Made by a program: the position numbers and the translations under genes
Source of the DNA: Segetibacter sp.
Lineage (GTDB): Bacteria > Bacteroidota > Bacteroidia > Chitinophagales > Chitinophagaceae
Length of the DNA: 32,510 nucleotides
Direction: 5' to 3'
Assembly: GCA_025963675.1 (NCBI GenBank)
Contig: JAOQAJ010000062.1
Span: 1 to 32,510, forward strand
Shown here: piece after piece, positions 7,308 through 15,404 of the stretch
Layout: the number at the start of each line of letters is the position of its first letter
Position numbering within the stretch: the first letter of the stretch is position 1
The notes under the pieces: generated by a model
Database searches by the model: none
What the model was told of the DNA's origin: nothing
What the model saw: the letters and a program-made list of their open reading frames with translations, nothing else

Positions 7308-8990
7308 ATGAGCGCACCTACTATCCTCGGGATTAACAGGACTCAAGACGGGACCATTTCAATATTTGAAGGCAGTAAACACATCATGTCGATTCACAAG
7401 GAACGATTGACAAAACGCAAACATCACTGGGGTAGGGTAGGGGATATGAAGTTGTATAAAGAACATATCCCGGTTGTAGATCGGCCATACGATTTGGTTG
7501 TAGAATGTTGGAGTGCGGATACCGAGCGCGAGAGAATGGTAGAATATCATCATGAATTAAGAACAGTTTTAAATCTAAAGCCTGACGCAAGGATTGTCGA
7601 AATTTCACATCATCTTTCTCACTTATATAGCTGCTTTCCTCCGAGCGGTTTTGATGATTGTGCAGTCATGATCATCGACAGCGTCGGTAGTCCTGTAGAA
7701 TTAATAAAGTACGATTATCCGGGTAAAGAAGGCAAGCAAAATTTGTTTGAAGTTGCTTCGTATTATCATTGTAAGAATGGAGAAATCAAATGCATTAAAA
7801 AGCAATTACATGATCGTGATCCTGAAAACGTACACGGTCTTGGCAATTTTTATTATAAGCTAACAGAATGTTTGTTTAAAGGAGAAGGTAACGAAGGCAA
7901 GGTTATGGGACTTGCTGCTTATGGAAATATCGATGCATTAAAGCTTCCGGAATTAATAGTGAAGGAAGGCGAAGTCTTTATCCCTCAGGAATGGCAGGAT
8001 ATGTTTAAGTGCACCGATTATAACTATATAGATGAAAAGAAAACTTTCCAGGAAAAAGCGGATTTGGCTGCAATAGGGCAAGATGTTTTTGAAAAAGCAT
8101 TAATACAAATTGCCGACTGGTTAACTGAAACTACTGGTACAAAAAACATAGCATATGCAGGTGGCTGTGCGCTAAACTGTGTTGCCAATACAAAGGTTTT
8201 GGAACGGGGCTATGACGTTTTTATTCCGCCAGCTCCACATGATGGCGGTAGTTCTGTTGGTTGCGCCATTTACGGCGCCATGGAGTGTTATAAAATGAAG
8301 AATGAATATGACTGGCGTTTGGATTATTTAGGGCCTGAAGTGGATATACATCAAGTCACTAAATTGATTGAAGAAGAGTATGAGGACTTAACAATTGAAC
8401 AGCCGGAAAACCTGGTAGAAATATGCGCAAACCATCTAATGTGGGGAAAGATACTTTGTGTATTTCAAAGTCACAGCGAATTTGGTCCTCGTGCATTAGG
8501 CAATCGAAGTATTCTTGGCGACGTACGGTATGCAGTTAATAAATTTTGGATAAACGCATTTATAAAAGGCCGTGAGTGGTTTAGGCCTATTGCACCATTT
8601 GTATTGGAAGAAGACGTGAGCGAATACTTTAATTTTAAAGGAAGAACGCCTTTTATGTTGTTTACTGCTTTTGTCAATGATAAATACAAGGACAAATTTC
8701 CTACAATAGAGCACGTTGACCATAGCGCCAGGATACAAACAGTAAGCAGGGCGGATAATGAGTTTATCTATAACGTGATAACAAATTTTAAGGAAAAAAC
8801 AGGCGTGGGAATTATCGCAAATACGTCTTTTAATGGCAAGAATGAAACAATGGTAGAAACATTAAAAGACGCAGTCAATTGTTTTGTAAACAATGCTATT
8901 CATTACCTCGTTGTACCGCCTTATATCATTTCTAAAAAGACACCGGTTTCTAATCCGCTAAGGCTAATGAACGCAAAGGTTGTGGAGTAG
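7308..8990 (+). CDS. Carbamoyltransferase, NodU/CmcH/TobZ family
   Basis: A 560-residue enzyme of the family that moves a carbamoyl group from carbamoyl phosphate, via carbamoyl-AMP, onto a hydroxyl of a sugar or natural product. Members include NodU (Nod factors), CmcH (cephamycin) and TobZ (tobramycin). N-terminal Kae1-like domain: LGINRTQDGTISIFEG and the metal-binding HHLSH at 101-105, with KVMGLAAYG at 198-206 and YAGGCALNCVANTK at 283-296. C-terminal YrdC-like part: HDGGSSVGCA (311-320), SEFGPRALGNRSILGDVR (390-407), EWFRPIAPF (423-431) and NTSFNGKNE (505-513). All expected blocks are intact. The ATG at 7308 is preferred to the TTG two codons earlier. The PIG-L deacetylase gene 111 bases downstream probably acts in the same pathway. 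The acceptor is unknown. Confidence 0.88.
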   Translation: MSAPTILGINRTQDGTISIFEGSKHIMSIHKERLTKRKHHWGRVGDMKLYKEHIPVVDRPYDLVVECWSADTERERMVEYHHELRTVLNLKPDARIVEISHHLSHLYSCFPPSGFDDCAVMIIDSVGSPVELIKYDYPGKEGKQNLFEVASYYHCKNGEIKCIKKQLHDRDPENVHGLGNFYYKLTECLFKGEGNEGKVMGLAAYGNIDALKLPELIVKEGEVFIPQEWQDMFKCTDYNYIDEKKTFQEKADLAAIGQDVFEKALIQIADWLTETTGTKNIAYAGGCALNCVANTKVLERGYDVFIPPAPHDGGSSVGCAIYGAMECYKMKNEYDWRLDYLGPEVDIHQVTKLIEEEYEDLTIEQPENLVEICANHLMWGKILCVFQSHSEFGPRALGNRSILGDVRYAVNKFWINAFIKGREWFRPIAPFVLEEDVSEYFNFKGRTPFMLFTAFVNDKYKDKFPTIEHVDHSARIQTVSRADNEFIYNVITNFKEKTGVGIIANTSFNGKNETMVETLKDAVNCFVNNAIHYLVVPPYIISKKTPVSNPLRLMNAKVVE

Positions 8991-8997
8991 GATGGAT

Positions 8998-9073
8998 GCC
9001 ACTAAGACGCTGAGGCACTAAGATGAATCAAAGAATATTCTTTCGATCCTTTGAGCCTGAGTGTCTCTGCGGC
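8998..9073. repeat. Imperfect inverted repeat between carbamoyltransferase and deacetylase genes
   Basis: Left arm 8998-9022 (GCCACTAAGACGC...) and right arm 9049-9073 (CTTTGAGCCTGAG...) are complementary at 18 of 25 positions. Each arm is itself a loose 12-base tandem of the CACTAAGRC type. The centre holds a perfect 14-bp palindrome, AAAGAATATTCTTT, at 9030-9043. The element begins eight bases after the upstream stop codon. A long structured RNA would form here. Confidence 0.7.
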
Positions 9074-9101
9074 TAAAGTATTTCCCTTAAAAATATAGCC
9101 A

Positions 9102-9830
9102 TTGAAAATAAATATTCTTTCGCCTCACATCGACGATGCTGCTTTTGGCCTGGCACTCACTATTTCGAAGTGTGCTAATAATAATATCCCGGTTACTATA
9201 ATAAACTGCTTTACCGTAACCAAATGGACAGCGATCGCGGTTGAAAATAAAGAGGTAACTGCTGTAAGTCTTTTAAGGAAAAATGAAGATGCCGTTTTCT
9301 ATCAAACCTTCAATGCTAACATCAATATAATTAATCTGGACTTGCTCGATGCTCCGTTAAGAAACGGCTATATTTTCCAGCAACAACCTTTTCAGCAAAA
9401 TGAGTTGGAATTGATTGAAGAACTTCGGAAATTACTGGCTCATCATGTTGACGGTTTGTTGTTGAGCCCTCTTGGAATTGGAAATCATATTGACCATGCT
9501 ATATGCCGCGCTGCAGTGCTTAAACTATACGATCAAATAGATGTGCTATTTTATGAAGACCTTCCATATGCCAAACGAATTACGCAGCAACAAATAGAAT
9601 TACATCTAAAAGAGTTGGAGGATGAATTGGGAGTAATTCTTTCCAGCAGTACTGATGGATTATTGAACTGTACTATTGATAAGGAAAGTGCAATCAGGTT
9701 ATATAAAAGCCAGATGAATGATGAGATAGCCTCGGAAATTATCGCACATTTAAATGCGTTGAAAGGTGAAAGGATTTGGGGAGAAGAAACTGTTCTTGAA
9801 AAATTAAAAATTACTTTTAATGCAGCATAA
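9102..9830 (+). CDS. PIG-L/LmbE family deacetylase
   Basis: A 242-residue zinc-dependent deacetylase of the family that removes N-acetyl groups from sugars (PIG-L, MshB, BshB) or antibiotic intermediates. Zinc ligands are recognisable: SPHIDDAAFG at residues 7-16 (H9, D12) and GNHIDHA at 128-133 (H129, H132). The RKNEDAV segment (59-65) matches the usual R-x-x-E-D helix. The proline normally before the aspartates (HPDD) is isoleucine here, a common variant. The start is TTG at 9102: an in-frame TAG ends four bases before it, no upstream ATG exists, and the PHIDD motif begins only seven codons in. It follows the carbamoyltransferase gene on the same strand, suggesting a shared substrate. Confidence 0.83.
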   Translation: MKINILSPHIDDAAFGLALTISKCANNNIPVTIINCFTVTKWTAIAVENKEVTAVSLLRKNEDAVFYQTFNANINIINLDLLDAPLRNGYIFQQQPFQQNELELIEELRKLLAHHVDGLLLSPLGIGNHIDHAICRAAVLKLYDQIDVLFYEDLPYAKRITQQQIELHLKELEDELGVILSSSTDGLLNCTIDKESAIRLYKSQMNDEIASEIIAHLNALKGERIWGEETVLEKLKITFNAA

Positions 9831-9864
9831 ATGAAAATGCATAAATTCTTTAAGCACTTAGTGG

Positions 9865-9907
9865 AAACTAATAATGAGTTGCGTAAAGAGCAACTCATTA
9901 TTAGTTT
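9865..9907. terminator. Very strong bidirectional terminator
   Basis: An 18-bp perfect stem (9865-9882 with 9890-9907) around a 7-base GTAAAGA loop. It sits between the converging deacetylase and outer-membrane genes and has A-rich and T-rich edges on both sides, so it can end transcripts from either direction. Confidence 0.9.
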
Positions 9908-9916
9908 AATTAAAAG

Positions 9917-10582
9917 TTAGAAACTCATTCCCAGACCAACTTTAAAAGAACGGTTATATGAGTTTAGATTTTTATTTGCATCTGCTTTAGCCAGGCCATG
10001 ATCATAAGAAGCCATAACGTTTATGCTTCGTGTGATTTGGTATCCAACTCCACCTGTTATCGCGAAGTCTGTTTTGTTAAACTGGTTTGTAGCGTCGAGT
10101 TTATTATTTAATAAATTAAAACCAAGAACACCTGCAGTAGTCTTTACATCAGCATTAAGAAGATATGAAAACTGTGGGCCTGCGAAGATTTGAAACCCAC
10201 TCAAATTCGCCTTAACGACTACAGGAATATCAATGTAGTGAGAGTTTAGTTTTGCTTTGGCATTAGCTCCTAAAAACTCAACACCTTTTAGATTTAATGA
10301 GCCTTTTAGTTCGTAACCTTTTTGCGAATAATAAGCTGCCGGTTCTATGGAAATGATATCACTTATGGGGATCGCTGCATAGCCGCCTGCAAAGAAACCC
10401 TGGCGGTTATTTGTTGATACCATGCCACCAGAAAAATCAAGAAGGTTTTGAAGATTGTTGACAGCCTCTCCACTCATTTTCGAAGATGTTACACCTGCGC
10501 GAATGCCAAAAGATGGTTTAACCTGAGCCATCGCAATAGTTGAAATAATAAGACTTGCTAAAAGTAAAATTTGCTTTTTCAT
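9917..10582 (-). CDS. Outer-membrane beta-barrel protein, PorT-like
   Basis: A 221-residue exported protein. A signal peptide (MKKQILLLASLIISTIAMAQ) ends near residue 20. The mature part opens with FGIRAGVTSSKM and has alternating strands ending ...RSFKVGLGMSF, with the terminal phenylalanine that barrel assembly uses. This is the pattern of the outer membrane protein beta-barrel domain common in Bacteroidota (OMP_b-brl_2 type). The usual phrases AGPQFSYLLNADVK and DFAITGGVGYQI are present. The cargo or role is unknown. It is probably monocistronic, convergent with the deacetylase gene and sharing its terminator. Confidence 0.85.
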   Translation of the reverse strand: MKKQILLLASLIISTIAMAQVKPSFGIRAGVTSSKMSGEAVNNLQNLLDFSGGMVSTNNRQGFFAGGYAAIPISDIISIEPAAYYSQKGYELKGSLNLKGVEFLGANAKAKLNSHYIDIPVVVKANLSGFQIFAGPQFSYLLNADVKTTAGVLGFNLLNNKLDATNQFNKTDFAITGGVGYQITRSINVMASYDHGLAKADANKNLNSYNRSFKVGLGMSF

Positions 10583-10765
10583 GCTAGGGGTGAACGTGGT
10601 TTTTCAGTCGTTCAATTCCTGCAAAAGCAAATTGATGCCCAGATTTTAAAAGAGTAAGATAAGTTTTTGTTAAAGGGAAAAATAAGAAGGCAGTGGGGAT
10701 AATCAGTTAATCAGCAAGCTAATTAAAGCAAGCATTTTAAAGATCGGTCAGCGATAATTTGAATA

Positions 10766-11305
10766 TTATTTTTTTGCATAATTGAATTTATATTTTAGTT
10801 CATTCAATTGAACAGATATAGATACTTCCCAATCTTTTTGCCTTTCTTTCTTAAGTGAATGATTCGTTTCCTCGTCATATTGTTGTTGCATCAAGTGGTA
10901 TTCAGTTTTCTTTTGGTCGAATATCTGCTGGATCTCGTTTTTAAAATCTTCTGAATATTGGAAGCCTTCAAAAGCTGCTTTCAGCCTTTTTGCGTAGAGC
11001 CCTGCAATGTCAAAATGAAGTTGTTCGTGTTTTAATAAATCGGCTGTTTGATATTCTTTTTTGCACCACGAAATGTCTTTATTGAAGTTTGCATAAACAT
11101 CAAAATAAAAATCTGTCGGACTATTAAATACATAATTGAATTTCACTTCAGCAAAGCTTTCGGCGTCAAACTTGCTGTTTTCATTTACCGGCCCGCTAAA
11201 GTGAAGCCATTGGAGCGGCTGTTTTTCGTTCCATAGAATTGCGTTCTGTGCGAAAGATGTTATGTTGACAGAACATATAAAAGCAATGATTAAAATGGGT
11301 TTCAT
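10766..11305 (-). CDS. Secreted HExxH protein, DUF922-like putative zinc protease
   Basis: A 179-residue protein with a signal peptide cleaved near residue 20 (SFAQ). HEQLH at residues 93-97, within KHEQLHFDIAGLYAKRLK, is an HExxH zinc-binding motif on a predicted helix. Further on, YDEETNHSLKKERQKDWE (about 142-159) matches the Y-D-x-x-T-x-H-G...Q-x-W block of DUF922 (secreted Zn-dependent protease-like proteins). The length is typical. The protein probably acts in the periplasm. No protease activity has been shown for most members, so the function is inferred from the motif only. It has no operon partner. Confidence 0.72.
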   Translation of the reverse strand: MKPILIIAFICSVNITSFAQNAILWNEKQPLQWLHFSGPVNENSKFDAESFAEVKFNYVFNSPTDFYFDVYANFNKDISWCKKEYQTADLLKHEQLHFDIAGLYAKRLKAAFEGFQYSEDFKNEIQQIFDQKKTEYHLMQQQYDEETNHSLKKERQKDWEVSISVQLNELKYKFNYAKK

Positions 11306-11699
11306 TAATCTTCTCTTAAATAGGTTATTTTACATAAACGCCATTTAAGGTTTAAAAAGTATAAATGAATTAGTAGGTTGGGGTAAAATAGAGAAGAGCA
11401 TTATTTCTCGTGGCGGGGTCGGGCAGAAAAGGACCTCCAAAAAAAAGAAATGCTGTTTTTGTCCTGGCTGAGAGTCGAATTGGGCGAAAAAGGGTAAATT
11501 TTTAAGAAATAGTTGTATAGGTTTGACAAATAGTTAAAATAAAATAATTAAATATTGAAAAACTGATTTAACTTTATTCGGAAAATAACCGTTATTTCTT
11601 TTTCAACGATATTTTCAACTACTGATCTTTTTCGCTCCATACTATGAAAAGCCACCCTCAAGGCTTTGTAATTTATTAATCATTTATAATTATCGTACT
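11306..11699. other. 394-base intergenic stretch without a gene
   Basis: AT-rich, no open frame of note. It holds a TAGGTTTG sequence at 11518-11525 that fits the Bacteroidota -7 box (TAnnTTTG) but has no matching -33 box. A small hairpin (AAAGCC/GGCTTT, 11648-11667) lies before the microprotein. The leader and promoter of the 11700 microprotein probably lie here. Confidence 0.4.
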
Positions 11700-11813
11700 A
11701 TGGACAAATCTACACAAAATCATGGTTTAACTGAAAAGGTAACACTAGCTATAATTGTGGCTGGAGTTATAGGCTATTGGGCCTATATCTTATTGGGCCA
11801 CGGTCTGGGATAG
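11700..11813 (+). CDS. 37-residue single-helix membrane microprotein
   Basis: A short ORF with ATG at 11700 and TAG at 11811. It has a polar start (MDKSTQNHGLTEK), one membrane helix (VTLAIIVAGVIGYWAYILL) and a GHGLG tail. It is followed 52 bases later by a clear terminator on the same strand and stands alone between two minus-strand genes, so it needs its own transcript. These facts argue that it is a real gene. The family is not recognised. Small one-helix proteins of this kind often stabilise or regulate larger membrane complexes. Confidence 0.6.
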   Translation: MDKSTQNHGLTEKVTLAIIVAGVIGYWAYILLGHGLG

Positions 11814-11865
11814 TTAGACTTACAACTGACAGTTCTTTTCCAGTTGTTGGAGAAAACCTGAATAT

Positions 11866-11910
11866 GCTGCAATAGTGTTTTGGTGAACACTTTTGCGGCT
11901 TTTTTATTTT
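11866..11910 (+). terminator. Terminator of the microprotein gene
   Basis: GCTGCAATAGTGTT pairs with AACACTTTTGCGGC (13 of 14 pairs, one of them G-T) around a 6-base loop and is followed by a T-rich run from 11900. Confidence 0.85.
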
Positions 11911-11980
11911 ACAGCGGGCACGATTAAGTGTGACAATTAAAAATTAAAAAGAAGGAATAGGCAGGAGGGTGTGCATTAAT

Positions 11981-12613
11981 TTAAACACCCGGTATTTCTA
12001 TTTTAAGTAATTTAAAGAAATCTCTTTCATTTAATTCTTTTACACCGCCCGGTTGTAAATCTCCTAGTTGCAAATCTTCAATCGCAACTCGTATCAGTCT
12101 TTTGCACGGATGCTTTACTGCAGCAGCCATTTTTCTGACTTGTCTAAATTTTCCCTCGGTTAATGATAACATTAGCCATGAGTAAGTTTTATATTCTGAC
12201 GTCTTATAACCTCCTTTAAATAAACTTTCAGGTTTTTCTACCAGTTCTGCTTCACACGGTGTAGTAACATAATCTCCACCACCTTTGACCCTTATGGTTA
12301 CGCCGCTTCTTAATTTTTGTAATGTTTCTTCGCTTACTTTTTTTTCAACTTGTAACAGGTAGGTTCTTTTGTGTTTCACTTCCCCTTCAAATAAAAGCCG
12401 TGTAACTTTTTTATTCGTCGTCAGGATTAACAAGCCTTCAGAGTTTGTATCTAATCTTCCAACCGCATGTGTGCCTTCAGGGAAGGGATAACCAAGATCG
12501 CCAAGTAAGTTTACTTTATGAGAACTAACAAACTGCGATACCATATTATAGGGTTTGTTTATAATAAAGTAACGCTTTGGTACGTCCGCGTTTTGGTCAG
12601 TTAGATTACTCAA
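11981..12613 (-). CDS. rluE: 23S rRNA pseudouridine synthase, RsuA/RluE type
   Basis: A 210-residue enzyme that isomerises a uridine in 23S rRNA to pseudouridine. The family signature GRLDTNSEGLLILT is at about 52-65, with the catalytic aspartate at D55. KPYNMVSQF (20-28) and GKFRQVRKM match the other conserved strands. It lacks an N-terminal S4 domain, as in RluE (site U2457 in E. coli) and unlike RsuA and RluB/F. The assignment to RluE rests on that plus length. It is a single gene, with 267 non-coding bases between its start and the upstream heptose gene. Confidence 0.85.
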   Translation of the reverse strand: MSNLTDQNADVPKRYFIINKPYNMVSQFVSSHKVNLLGDLGYPFPEGTHAVGRLDTNSEGLLILTTNKKVTRLLFEGEVKHKRTYLLQVEKKVSEETLQKLRSGVTIRVKGGGDYVTTPCEAELVEKPESLFKGGYKTSEYKTYSWLMLSLTEGKFRQVRKMAAAVKHPCKRLIRVAIEDLQLGDLQPGGVKELNERDFFKLLKIEIPGV

Positions 12614-12880
12614 AGCTTTATCAGGATGTAGTATATATCTTATTTTTTTTAAAGAAAGCTGCGCTGAAAGTTATTTTGAATTTGCTGGTACTTACAGTTG
12701 GTATCGCTTTTAAAACTGTTCCAATCCTCAAACTCGCGGCAGTAAATGCAGTGACTGGGAGAAAGTTGAATAGAATGATAAAAGATGCAGTGTGCGACGC
12801 AACTGATGTCAAAAGAAAGTTCTGCTGCTGGTTACCAAAAAGGATTTTTAAACCTTTGCTTAAAAATCTGTTACCAATAC

Positions 12881-13375
12881 TTATCCTAATTTTCTTATTT
12901 TTTCTATTATACCAGTTGTTGAAAAACCTTCAACAATAGGATTGATGACCACTCTTCCACCATTTGCAATAACCTCTTTGGCTCCAATCATTTGTTCTAG
13001 GGTGTAATCGCCGCCTTTTACTATAACATCTGGCATCACTGCAGTAATTAATTCATACGGAGTGTCTTCATCAAAAAGCGTAACTGCATCAACGATGGCA
13101 AGACTTGCAAGCAACAAAGCACGGCTACTTTCATCATTAACCGGCCTTTCAGGACCCTTTAGTCGTTTAGTGCTTGCATCTGTATTCACACCAACAATCA
13201 AAATGTCTCCTTCTCTGGCGGCTTCGCTAAGAGAGGATATATGGCCGGAATGTAAAATGTCGAAGCAGCCATTTGTAAAAGAAATTGATTTCCCCAAAAA
13301 CCGCCATCTTGCGACTTGTTTTACCAGTTCTTCGCGTGTATATATTTTAGATGGAATTACTTCCGGCTTCTTCAT
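12881..13375 (-). CDS. rfaE2: D-glycero-beta-D-manno-heptose 1-phosphate adenylyltransferase
   Basis: Forms ADP-heptose from heptose 1-phosphate and ATP, a precursor for the lipopolysaccharide inner core. The 164-residue nucleotidyltransferase fold shows FTNGCFDILHSGH (33-45) with the HxGH motif at 42-45, TKRLKGPERPV, and a closing EGFSTTGIIEKI where the family has its ISTS-type phosphate loop. It corresponds to the C-terminal half of E. coli HldE, so a separate kinase must be encoded elsewhere. The frame is open upstream to 13432, but MKKPEVIPSK at 13375 is the natural start. That start lies 29 bases inside the end of the upstream membrane-protein gene, so the two are probably translationally coupled. 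Confidence 0.9.
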   Translation of the reverse strand: MKKPEVIPSKIYTREELVKQVARWRFLGKSISFTNGCFDILHSGHISSLSEAAREGDILIVGVNTDASTKRLKGPERPVNDESSRALLLASLAIVDAVTLFDEDTPYELITAVMPDVIVKGGDYTLEQMIGAKEVIANGGRVVINPIVEGFSTTGIIEKIRKLG

Positions 13376-14378
13376 GTTTATTTGTTTTTTTATTGAAGTA
13401 GGGCAGGAAACCCAACGATATAAAGCCTGCAAATATAATTATCAGAAATTGGGCAAACCATTGTAAGGTTCCATTTGCAAAACCGAGTGCGAATGGAACA
13501 TCATGTTGCTCGAGAACTTTAGCAAGAAAAAATGCATAAGCGCCAATGCCGCCCGGGGTTATAATCATGCCTATGCTGGCAAAGGCAAGCGCAGATACCG
13601 CAGTATCTAATGATAAACCTGACGTTCCCGCTGTTGCTGCAAAACCAATCCACGTGCCCATTAAATACATGGCCCAGATACCAAGACTTGAAAAGATAAA
13701 GCCCCACTTATGTTTTAAATCTTTAACGCTTATTATGCCCTGCCAAACGCCTTTTACTATTTTTTTAATTGAAATGATTAAGGGCATTTTTGGAAACCTT
13801 TTAAATAAATACCATGTAATAAGGAATGCAGCAGCTATAACTGCAATTGTTATTAAAATTTTTGTAGTGTTGAAGCCCCCGCTTTTACTTAGGAATAACC
13901 TTTTTAATAGATTGGTTCCGAAGTATCCAATCACCTGGAATTGCAACGCAAAGGCTAATAAAAATACGAGGATAAGACAAACAAAGTCAAAGGCACGTTC
14001 AGCTACGATTGTTCCGACCAGTTTTTCTGCAGGTACATGTTCATATTTAGCAAGAATGGTACATTTTAATACTTCGCCAAGTCTTGGGATTGCCAGGTTC
14101 GCTAAGTAGCCAATCATTACTGCAAAGAATGTGTTGACAAGGGATGGCCGGTAGCCCATGGGCAATATCAACATTTTCCATCGAACAGCCCGTAGGAAAT
14201 GGCTTGCCAATAAAATAAAAAAAACAGGAACCAGTAACCAATATTTAGCTGTAGAAAAAGCGGTTCTAAAATCTTTCCATTTTTCTGGCGGTATCTGGTG
14301 AAGACTCCACCAAACAAGAAAAACCCCGAGGCCAAGAAACGAGAGATATTTAAGTATGTTTAAAATTTTCTTTTTCAT
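13347..14378 (-). CDS. Lysylphosphatidylglycerol synthase-type transmembrane protein (UPF0104/YbhN-like)
   Basis: A 343-residue polytopic inner-membrane protein with about eight to nine hydrophobic helices, starting at residue 10. Conserved family phrases include HFLRAVRWKMLI, RLGEVLKCTILAKYEHV, a GTIVAERAFDF block, and near the end TPGGIGAYAFFLAKVLEQ. This is the membrane (flippase-like) domain seen in MprF and in stand-alone YbhN/UPF0104 proteins. The catalytic aminoacyl-transferase domain of MprF is absent, so lipid aminoacylation is unlikely. It overlaps the heptose adenylyltransferase gene by 29 bases, hinting at an envelope role. Confidence 0.83.
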   Translation of the reverse strand: MKKKILNILKYLSFLGLGVFLVWWSLHQIPPEKWKDFRTAFSTAKYWLLVPVFFILLASHFLRAVRWKMLILPMGYRPSLVNTFFAVMIGYLANLAIPRLGEVLKCTILAKYEHVPAEKLVGTIVAERAFDFVCLILVFLLAFALQFQVIGYFGTNLLKRLFLSKSGGFNTTKILITIAVIAAAFLITWYLFKRFPKMPLIISIKKIVKGVWQGIISVKDLKHKWGFIFSSLGIWAMYLMGTWIGFAATAGTSGLSLDTAVSALAFASIGMIITPGGIGAYAFFLAKVLEQHDVPFALGFANGTLQWFAQFLIIIFAGFISLGFLPYFNKKTNKHEEAGSNSI

Positions 14379-14446
14379 CGTCGCTTAGGTGTGCAATATA
14401 GGCTAAACATGGAGAAAGAAGGAGAACGGTTAAGTATCAAAAAACT

Positions 14447-15298
14447 TTAGTCTGCTAAAGCCACATTGTCAATTAATCTTATCTCGCCGATAAAAGCAGC
14501 AATCAAAACCACCAGTTTTCGGCCTTCTTTAATGGACCGGACGGGATGTAGTGTAGCAGCGTCCGCAATGCTTACATAGTCGACCTTAGTAAAGCCTGAA
14601 CCTAACAGGTAATTGCGTGCATATTTTTCAAGCTCTGAAAATAGGATGGTAGGGATGTTTTGTTTTATATACTGAAGCATCTTTGAAATTCCTGCTGCAT
14701 CTTTTTTTTGCTGCTCATTCAATCGCAAATTCCTGCTGCTCATAGCAAGGCCCGATGCTTCACGAAGTGTTTCTACCGTTATGATGTCAACAGGTAAATC
14801 CGTTAATTGTACCAGCCGTTTTACAACAAGGCATTGCTGGTAATCTTTTTGTCCCATAAACAGTTTGCCAGGTTTTACAATATTTAATAACCGATCAACA
14901 ACCTGGCAAACTCCTTGAAAATGTCCTGGTCTGAATTTTCCCTCAAGAAGAAATTCGATTTCCCCTATTTCGAAATGCTGTGCTGCTGAAGTTCCATTGG
15001 GGTAAACCTCCGCAATGGAAGGCAGAAATAAAACATCGCATCCTGCTTTAGTTAAAAGCAAAATGTCGTCTCCAAGAGTTACCGGGTATTTTTCAAAATC
15101 TCCCGCATCTGTGAATTGGGTGGGATTTATAAAAATGCTTGAAACAGTTATATCACACGTATTTTTCGATTTTTCAATTAAAGAAATATGTCCATAATGA
15201 AGCGCACCCATCGTAGGAGCAAAGCCGATTGAATACCCTTTCTGCTTTAATTTATTTATGTGTTCTGTTAACGAGGCTGCTTCTTTAAATAAGATCAT
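14447..15298 (-). CDS. panC: Pantothenate synthetase
   Basis: Joins pantoate and beta-alanine with ATP to make pantothenate, the precursor of coenzyme A. The 283-residue length fits. The nucleotide-binding PTMGALHYGHISLI block holds the HxGH motif at 34-37. MGQKDYQQ (about 150-157), and SGLAMSSRN, the KMSKS-equivalent, follow. The C-terminus is complete. It diverges from the starch-synthase-like gene across 106 bases, an arrangement I recall as conserved in this phylum. Upstream of the membrane-protein gene by 68 bases, it may be co-transcribed with it. Confidence 0.95.
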   Translation of the reverse strand: MILFKEAASLTEHINKLKQKGYSIGFAPTMGALHYGHISLIEKSKNTCDITVSSIFINPTQFTDAGDFEKYPVTLGDDILLLTKAGCDVLFLPSIAEVYPNGTSAAQHFEIGEIEFLLEGKFRPGHFQGVCQVVDRLLNIVKPGKLFMGQKDYQQCLVVKRLVQLTDLPVDIITVETLREASGLAMSSRNLRLNEQQKKDAAGISKMLQYIKQNIPTILFSELEKYARNYLLGSGFTKVDYVSIADAATLHPVRSIKEGRKLVVLIAAFIGEIRLIDNVALAD

Positions 15299-15404
15299 TT
15301 ATACTTGTTTGAATTGCCGAAATCCTCAATTCTGGCGATTCGGATAAAATTGATTAGTTATGCACACCCTTTTTTAGCAGGGCTAGAGTAAACCAATTGG
15401 AATA

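Noticed and set aside
12577-12939. A 120-codon plus-strand frame rich in hydrophobic residues between rluE and rfaE2
   Set aside because: It starts inside rluE with TTG and ends inside rfaE2, both on the opposite strand. Its hydrophobic end is largely the reverse complement of the rfaE2 3' region. No family is recognisable, so 12614-12880 is treated as non-coding.
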